Source of the DNA: Branchiostoma floridae
Lineage: Eukaryota; Chordata; Leptocardii; Amphioxiformes; Branchiostomatidae
Assembly (NCBI RefSeq): GCF_000003815.2
Contig: NC_049991.1
Span: forward strand, 14,121,779 to 14,185,778
Length of the DNA: 64,000 nucleotides
Reading direction: 5' to 3'
Shown: in pieces, positions 58,001 through 64,000 of the stretch
How the letters are laid out: the number at the start of each line of letters is the position of its first letter
How positions within the stretch are numbered: position 1 is the first letter of the stretch
The notes under the pieces: model-generated
The model's database searches: none
What the model was told of the DNA's origin: nothing
What the model saw: the letters and a program-made list of their open reading frames with translations, nothing else
Made by a program: the position numbers and the translations under genes

Positions 58001-61000
58001 ATCAGAACATGTTATCACCATTTTGCAATACAGTTGACATTGAAATATATTTAGTAATTTTCTATTGTGTAAGTTCTGTTTAAAGCCTTTTTAGTAACCA
58101 ACATGTAGCAAAAAAATCATTGTCATTGAGAGCACTTAAAAATCATTGAGAGATAGACTTGACAGATCATTTAAAGATTGTTGAGAGATATGTCAAATTT
58201 TCTGCAGCTTTGCAGTCTCTACTATAATGGGTTTTCATCTACATATGGAGTCCCCACTTTACCATGTTGTTTCTGTTGTCTGATTTTGGGTCTGACAGAG
58301 AGGGAGTCTGAGTCCCTGACTGGCACCTCGTCTGTGTCTGCTTCAGGGACCTCCACAGGACGAGAGGAGGAGAAGGGGTCAACAGCGCCCCCTGTGGAGA
58401 TAGAACAATACTGCATGTAGAACATTTACCTGACTTACAGTAGTTCAAAAATCATGTTTGAAAAGTTGCCAATACACATACATGATGTACAGTATACTGG
58501 TCACCAAAATTCATGTAATACACACAACAGCTTCTCCACTACCAGATGCTACTTTAAAGAGGCCTTGTGGTTAGGGTAATTAGTACTACCTTCAGCCAAG
58601 TTGATTCTAATCTATTTATGTATTATAATATGCACATGTTAACTGGAATCTACAACTAGTACAAGTCGTTGTTCGTATGCAGCTATTATTACATATATTA
58701 TGTGTTTTGTGTGGCTATGGTAAGCCCGACTTGTGTAATAAGGTCAAAATTCGGGTGAATGTGTGTTTGCCCGCGATAACCTTTAATAAATAAAACATTG
58801 ACAAACATTGAAAAAGGACATCACTCAGAAAGGAGGTTTAAGGGACGTCCCATGCTTGAAGAGATCTACTCCTCGATCACAGTAAAGAACCAATCACACT
58901 TGTTGAAAAGATTAGGGACCCATCCAGTTCCTAAACCCTGTAGAAGCAACTATCATGGATTGATGAAAACAAACAAATTCACACCTGCGATGTCCTTTTC
59001 TCTGATGACAAGTGGCATCTTGTGTCTGGGGACAGACTGCTGAAGATCAGTCATACCCATGGTGTGATCAGTGTCTCCCTCTAGCAGCACTGATGGTACT
59101 GCATCTACGTTTACCTTGGCAGTCTGCCTGGGATCACCGGTATTTCTGAAAAATAAAAAAATAGCAATCATATTATCGATGTTGTTTACCTTCTATATTC
59201 CCAAGAATAAAGATATTATCTTACTCAATCAAGTTATTGGAAAAGGATCACCATGAAGAAGCCTACAGATGATAAAATGTACATCTTGTATAATTGCTTT
59301 CTTTCAAATATACATACATGTAACTATCTCATGTCCAATAAAATGGTTTCCAACTTTTGGTCAAATTTTGGATACTGATTAATAGTACTGTTCATGGTCT
59401 TTTCACCCCTCTTTTTGCTATGTCTACCTTTCTTTTTCATTGGAGTCCCTTCTATGCTTACATGTATGTATTGGGTAATGCTTGGCCATTACGCTTGATG
59501 CTTTTGCTAAAACAGCTGAGAGAAAACCCACCTGATGTCTGACTGGACGGCCGCAGGTGTGTGACAGACCACCTTGATGGGAGACTGGACAACGGACGTC
59601 ACGATGTCCACCTCAGTGTTCTCTGGACTCTTGGGACCTCGACTGGCGTCAACGTACAGCACCGGGGCAGAGTCCTTACTCTGTGATATAAAATATCAAA
59701 GAAGATCCTGGTAACTCAACTTTGTAAGTCACTGATCACTGTTTTCAGGATTTGCAATATGTGCAATTGTGCATGAAACTGAAAAAGAGAATTTTGAACA
59801 CTGCACAGTGATGTGATCACATTCTAACCTATTAATATACTACTTACTAGTTACAGGCATAGTCAGTCCTTCACTCTGATTTGCTATATACTACAACTTT
59901 CCTAATTGTAATTCTCCCCCTCAGGCCACACCAATTTAATTCGTTGGTTCTCGGAATCGCCGCTTCAAAAAATCGCAAAACCAAAAAAAAAAAAAAAAAA
60001 TTTTTTCTCCCCAGGCTATCTGAAGGCTGCAGTTTTTCAATAAGTCGATAGGTGTCTCTCTTTGAAGTTGTGACCTAGGTGATCATGTGACGGAGATTAG
60101 CCAATCAGAAGCATCATTCTTAAAATCAAAATGGCGCTGTACGTAGCCGTATTGACTTCTTACGGTAGATCTCAAAGAAAACGGATAGAAAGCCGCGATG
60201 CGNNNNNNNNNNNNNNNNNNNNNNNNNNNNNNNNNNNNNNNNNNNNNNNNNNNNNNNNNNNNNNNNNNNNNNNNNNNNNNNNNNNNNNNNNNNNNNNNNN
60301 NNNNNNNNNNNNNNNNNNNNNNNNNNNNNNNNNNNNNNNNNNNNNNNNNNNNNNNNNNNNNNNNNNNNNNNNNNNNNNNNNNNNNNNNNNNNNNNNNNNN
60401 NNNNNNNNNNNNNNNNNNNNNNNNNNNNNNNNNNNNNNNNNNNNNNNNNNNNNNNNNNNNNNNNNNNNNNNNNNNNNNNNNNNNNNNNNNNNNNNNNNNN
60501 NNNNNNNNNNNNNNNNNNNNNNNNNNNNNNNNNNNNNNNNNNNNNNNNNNNNNNNNNNNNNNNNNNNNNNNNNNNNNNNNNNNNNNNNNNNNNNNNNNNN
60601 NNNNNNNNNNNNNNNNNNNNNNNNNNNNNNNNNNNNNNNNNNNNNNNNNNNNNNNNNNNNNNNNNNNNNNNNNNNNNNNNNNNNNNNNNNNNNNNNNNNN
60701 NNNNNNNNNNNNNNNNNNNNNNNNNNNNNNNNNNNGCATATATCGGGACTCACAATAATACCTGCAGAGAAGACGTACAAAAAAATCTGTCATAAAGCTT
60801 TGAGATTAAGGCATGAATTATGCATAAGTAATAGGAAAATGTAAAGCTTTTATGAAAATGTAAGGAGAGGCCTGAAGAAAAGTTAAAACATCGTACATGA
60901 TAACGATGCATACATATTAAGGTAAATGACCCTAAAATTGTTTGCATTTAATTTTAAACCTCTTAGGTGTCAATAACAAAAGAGCAAAAATTTCCGACAA

Positions 61001-64000
61001 AATATGCAACATGTATCTGATTCTCTACCTTTGGGTTTCTTTTTCTTCTTTGTTGGCTGCTCCCTGATTACAAGTAGAAGATGGATCATTAGTCATTTTC
61101 CTTCACCATTCAATTCAACAAAACTTGTGTCATCAACAATCAAATTACATAAGCAGGAACAGTCAATGGCCTTCAGCTTGCAATATCATATATTCAGCCC
61201 TTTACAAGTCATATCATCCATTCCATCCAAACTTACATTTTTCATACCAACATTCCACGATCTTGGCAAGTCAGAAAGCCTCAGCACCTCACCCCATCCC
61301 AATCCGCCTTATCCCATCTACCATCCACATTATCATTCCCAGAAGCCCAGCACAATCCATCTCCTTGCACAAACCTATTCCCTTTTCCTAGATATTCCAG
61401 AATTTTTAAATTGTGCCATGTAAGAGTACCTTTGTGAATCTGTTACACTAACAGCAGTTGAACTTCCTTGATCTTTCACAGAATCTAGATAAAATGTGGG
61501 AAAAAGAATAAACAGGGATCAAACGATGTATCAGAACATGTCATCACCATTTTGCAATACAGTTGACATTGAAATATATTTAGTAATTTTCTATTGTGTA
61601 AGTTCTGTTTAAGCCTTTTTAGTAACCAACATGTAGCAAAAAAATCATTGTCATTGAGAGCACTTAAAAATCATTGAGAGATAGACTTGGCAGATCATTT
61701 AAAGATTGTTGAGAGATATGTCAAATTTTCTGCAGCTTTGCAGTCTCTACTCTAAGGGGTTTTCATCTATATATGGAGTCCCACTTTACCATGTTGTTTC
61801 TGTTGTCTGATTTTGGGTCTGACAGAGAGAGAGTCTGAGTCCCTGACTGGCACCTCATCTGTGTCTGCTTCAGGGATCTCCACCGGACGAGAGGAGGAGT
61901 AGGGGTCAACAGCGCCTCCTGTGGAGATAGAACAATACTGCAGTTAGAACATTGACCTGGCACTCACAGCAGTTCAAAAATCATGTTTGAAAAGTTGCCA
62001 ATGCATATACTAGTCACCAGAATTCATATAATATACACAACAGCTTCTCTACTACCAGGTCATCATGTCCAGATGCTACTTTAAAGTGGCCTTATAGTTA
62101 GGGTAATTAGTTCCTAGCTTTGGCCAGGGAGATCGCTCAGAAAGGACGCGTAAGGGATGTCACATGTTTGAAGAGACACTCCTCGATCACAGTAAAGAAC
62201 CTATCACACTTGTTGAAAAGAGTAGGGTTGCATAAAGTTTGTAAACCTGTAGAAGCAACTATACTAGTACTGTAAATGCATTTAAGTTCGCGGGGATTTA
62301 ATTTCGCAGTAGCCAGAAAAAGGACTTTTCGCGGTGGATTAAAGTTCGCGGCAGCACCATGCACTGTAGTCACTTACTGCCTCGGAAAAATGTTTGCGGT
62401 GGTTTTAAATTCGCGGTGTAGTGACCACTGCAAAATCCGCGAACATTTCTGCATTTACAGTACATGTATTTGGTTTGATAAAAACATTTAATCCTACACA
62501 CCTGCAATGTCCTTTTCTCTGATGACAAGTGGCATCTTGTGTCTGGGGACAGACTGCTGAAGATCGGTCAGGCCCATGGTGTGATCAGTGTCTCCCTCTA
62601 GCAGCACTGACGGTACTGCATCTACGGTTACCTTGGCAGTCTGCCTGGGATCACCAGTATTTCTGCAAAAAAAGAAGAAAATAACAGTCAATATCACTGC
62701 TGACTGTTCATTAATTTGAAAAGAAATTAGTTCCCAGTTCTGCCCTGTTGTCTCTCATTCCTTAAAGAGTCAAAAATACCTTATTTTCTTAGGATCACCA
62801 TGGAAAAATTAAATATACATGTAGTAAAATTGTGTCTTGAATATAAACTCAATTGCAACTACCTCATGTCTAATAAAATGTTTCCACCTTTTGGTCAAAT
62901 TTTGGTTACCGCTCACCACCACTGTTCTTGTCCTTTTCACCAGTTTTTTTGCTTAAGAATTGTTTTGCTTACCTTCTTTTTTACTAGAGTCCCTCCAGTG
63001 CCTAAGTATTGAGTTCTTGGTATGCCTGGCCATTTATACACCTGATGCTTTCACTGAACCAGCTGAATGAAAACCCACCTGAGGTCTGACTGGATGGCCG
63101 CAGGTGTGTGACAGACCACCTTGATGGGAGACTGGACAACGGACGTCACGATGTCCACCTCCGTGTTCTCTGGACTCTTGGGACCTCGACTGGCATCAAC
63201 GTACAGCACTGGGGCAGAGTCTTTACTCTGTGACAAAAAATATCAAAGAAGATCCTGGAAAGTCAACTTTGTAAGTCACTGATCACTGTTTTCAAGATTT
63301 GCACTTAAATATGTGCAATTTAGTATGAAACTGAAAAAGAGAATTTGTAACACTGCACAGTGATGTGATCACATTCCAAGCTATACTAATTACAGGCATA
63401 GTCAGTCCTTCACTCTGATTTGCTATATACAGTCATTAGTACTGCAACGATCCTAATTGATAGTTATTTTCTCCCTCAAGAAACCTTAGAATGCTTCATT
63501 TTGACTTCATACAATTTTTTTCCTCATACAATTTTTTGTCATACATGCTAAATATAAAATGATCCTTAATACCTGTGTTGACCCATTTCCCCCGCTGGAG
63601 GACTCCAGGTCTGACACTGCCAGTTCATCTGTCATGGTTGGCTTGGGTCGGGCGGGGGACATGCTGCCTCTGGGCGGATTCCTGGACAGGAGACAGACGT
63701 GAATGACAGTTTCATCATATTAAAATGATTCAAGTGAAGATTTCATCGTGTTATGGCTAGACAATAAAGTTTAGTGCACATCTCACGGTATGGTATGGTA
63801 TCAATCCTACCCTCATGCAGAAGGAGACTGGGTTTGATACAAATGTACTATTGGTAGCTACATCACACTATTCCTTCCATCTATGTAGTCCTGTCCAACC
63901 TTCCTTCACCACCGTTCACTATTCCATGTCACATACCTCCTGGGAGTGCTGTACATGTCTTCCCTACTGATGGTGTCATCTGTTCCTGACTGTCTGTAGG
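52222..64000 (-). CDS. HAUS8: HAUS8 (augmin complex subunit 8 / Hice1), 5' end beyond window
   Basis: Augmin recruits gamma-tubulin to pre-existing spindle microtubules, and HAUS8 is the subunit that binds microtubules through its basic N-terminus. Exons: 63937-64000 (partial), 63573-63681, then the cassette 59532-59680, 58985-59145, 58263-58391, 57901-57955, 57501-57535 and 57137-57210, then 56706-56803, 55909-56108, 55463-55509, 54923-55003, 54552-54590, 53962-54081, 53506-53647, 53058-53208 and 52222-52348 (stop 52222-52224). Phases agree throughout. Diagnostic matches to human HAUS8: IIVESRYMQKAK (human RVIESRYLQYEK) after a Lys-rich run, and FAHALDTTRHHLA (human FATALDTTRHELP). Over 230 codons precede the ESRY motif, far more than the ~30 in human. 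Six cassette exons occur again beyond a gap. Confidence 0.85.
55463..56803 (-). CDS. HAUS8: HAUS8 basic, Ser/Thr/Pro-rich exons
   Basis: Exons 56706-56803, 55909-56108 and 55463-55509 encode a low-complexity basic region with a short internal repeat (STPILAGNKRPTSTPVVAGS, then KRAASTPMG) and a Lys-rich end. This matches the disordered microtubule-binding stretch of the family and contains several Thr-Pro and Ser-Pro sites. The donor of the 55909-56108 exon (GTCAGT) is chosen by phase. Confidence 0.8.
57137..59921 (-). repeat. HAUS8: HAUS8 exon cassette, copy A (six exons)
   Basis: Exons 59532-59680 (149 bp), 58985-59145 (161), 58263-58391 (129), 57901-57955 (55), 57501-57535 (35) and 57137-57210 (74), all open. 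Entry and exit phases are both 0. Matches copy B exon by exon and in most intron sequence. Copy A carries about 215 bp not in B (58600-58815), and its right side ends abruptly at a dispersed repeat at 59922. Confidence 0.95.
58600..58815. repeat. Insert specific to HAUS8 copy A
   Basis: About 215 bp present here and missing at the matching place in copy B (about 62115). The right part ends CCTTTAATAAATAAAACATTG, like the tail of a retroposon. Confidence 0.6.
59922..60202 (+). repeat. Dispersed repeat and promoter-like sequence at the edge of the gap
   Basis: Starts with the GGCCACACCAATT repeat also at 7229, then an A-run and T-run. Next, 60060-60130 has a CCAATCAG box and leads to AAAATGGCG, with an open frame (start MALYVAVLTSYGRS) that runs into the gap. 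It has no counterpart in copy B. It may be an inserted element or the first exon of an unknown gene. Confidence 0.45.
60203..60735. other. Assembly gap (533 N) between HAUS8 cassette copies
   Basis: Run of N. Open frames drawn across it on both strands are artefacts. Confidence 1.
60736..63475 (-). repeat. HAUS8: HAUS8 exon cassette, copy B (six exons, last one broken by gap)
   Basis: Exons 63079-63227, 62502-62662, 61790-61918, 61430-61484 and 61029-61063 have exactly the lengths of copy A. The sixth (from about 60766 down into the gap at 60735) lacks one base in the codons for IIVES, which shifts its frame. Copy B is contiguous with the upstream HAUS8 exons 63573-63681 and 63937-64000. Exon differences from A are about 4-5%. 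Confidence 0.95.
62269..62461. mobile_element. TGTAAATGCA-type MITE, present only in copy B
   Basis: Starts ACTGTAAATGCA and ends TGCATTTACAGT. The interior alternates AAGTTCGCGG, GCGGTGG and CCGCGAAC motifs and is largely palindromic. TA lies at both outer edges. The matching place in copy A (about 58955) has no insert, which marks it as an insertion. Confidence 0.85.

Noticed and set aside
60083..60844. Long open frames on both strands of about 190-240 codons
   Set aside because: They consist almost wholly of the 533-N gap and carry no information.

Overview
The window is animal nuclear DNA. Genes are split into many short exons with GT-AG introns, are widely spaced, and sit among miniature inverted-repeat transposons (MITEs), microsatellites and two assembly gaps (48803-48927 and 60203-60735). 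Gene content, exon-level similarity to vertebrate orthologues, modest gene size and very high sequence polymorphism point to an invertebrate chordate, most likely an amphioxus (Branchiostoma). This is inference, because no search could be run.

Layout. (1) 1-9.2 kb, minus strand: the 5' part of a gene for a C2-domain protein with a proline-rich linker, most like CCDC33. Its 3' end lies beyond the left edge. (2) 9.4-13.4 kb: intergenic or MARF1 3' UTR, holding a five-copy tandem array built from a MITE. (3) 13.4-32 kb, minus strand: a complete MARF1 gene (meiosis regulator and mRNA stability factor 1). It has 27 coding exons whose phases all agree, for about 1,798 residues: a C2H2-like finger, an NYN ribonuclease domain, two RRMs and eight LOTUS/OST-HTH domains. 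(4) about 32-32.85 kb: a divergent promoter region. (5) 32.85-51.4 kb, plus strand: NDE1/NDEL1 (nuclear distribution E), with nine coding exons. (6) 51.9-64 kb, minus strand: HAUS8 (augmin subunit 8) with a long disordered N-terminal extension that runs off the right edge. It converges on NDE1.

MARF1 and NDE1 lie head to head, as they do at human 16p13.11, so this looks like an ancient chordate gene pair sharing a promoter region. NDE1 (dynein/LIS1 and centrosome) and HAUS8 (augmin, spindle microtubules) both act on microtubules, but their convergent arrangement need not be functional.

Most unusual points: a 2.7-kb block of HAUS8 exons present twice on either side of an assembly gap, at about 4% exon divergence, with different transposon insertions and a one-base frameshift in one copy (two haplotypes joined, or a young phase-neutral exon-cassette duplication); repeated copies of exon-end plus splice-donor segments in two genes; two TTAA-flanked piggyBac-like elements; a 284-bp MITE with a perfect 8-bp target duplication; a hammerhead-ribozyme-like motif in an inverted repeat; and an unexplained 115-codon ORF inside the MARF1/NDE1 promoter interval. 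I found no CRISPR array, operon or other prokaryotic-type system.
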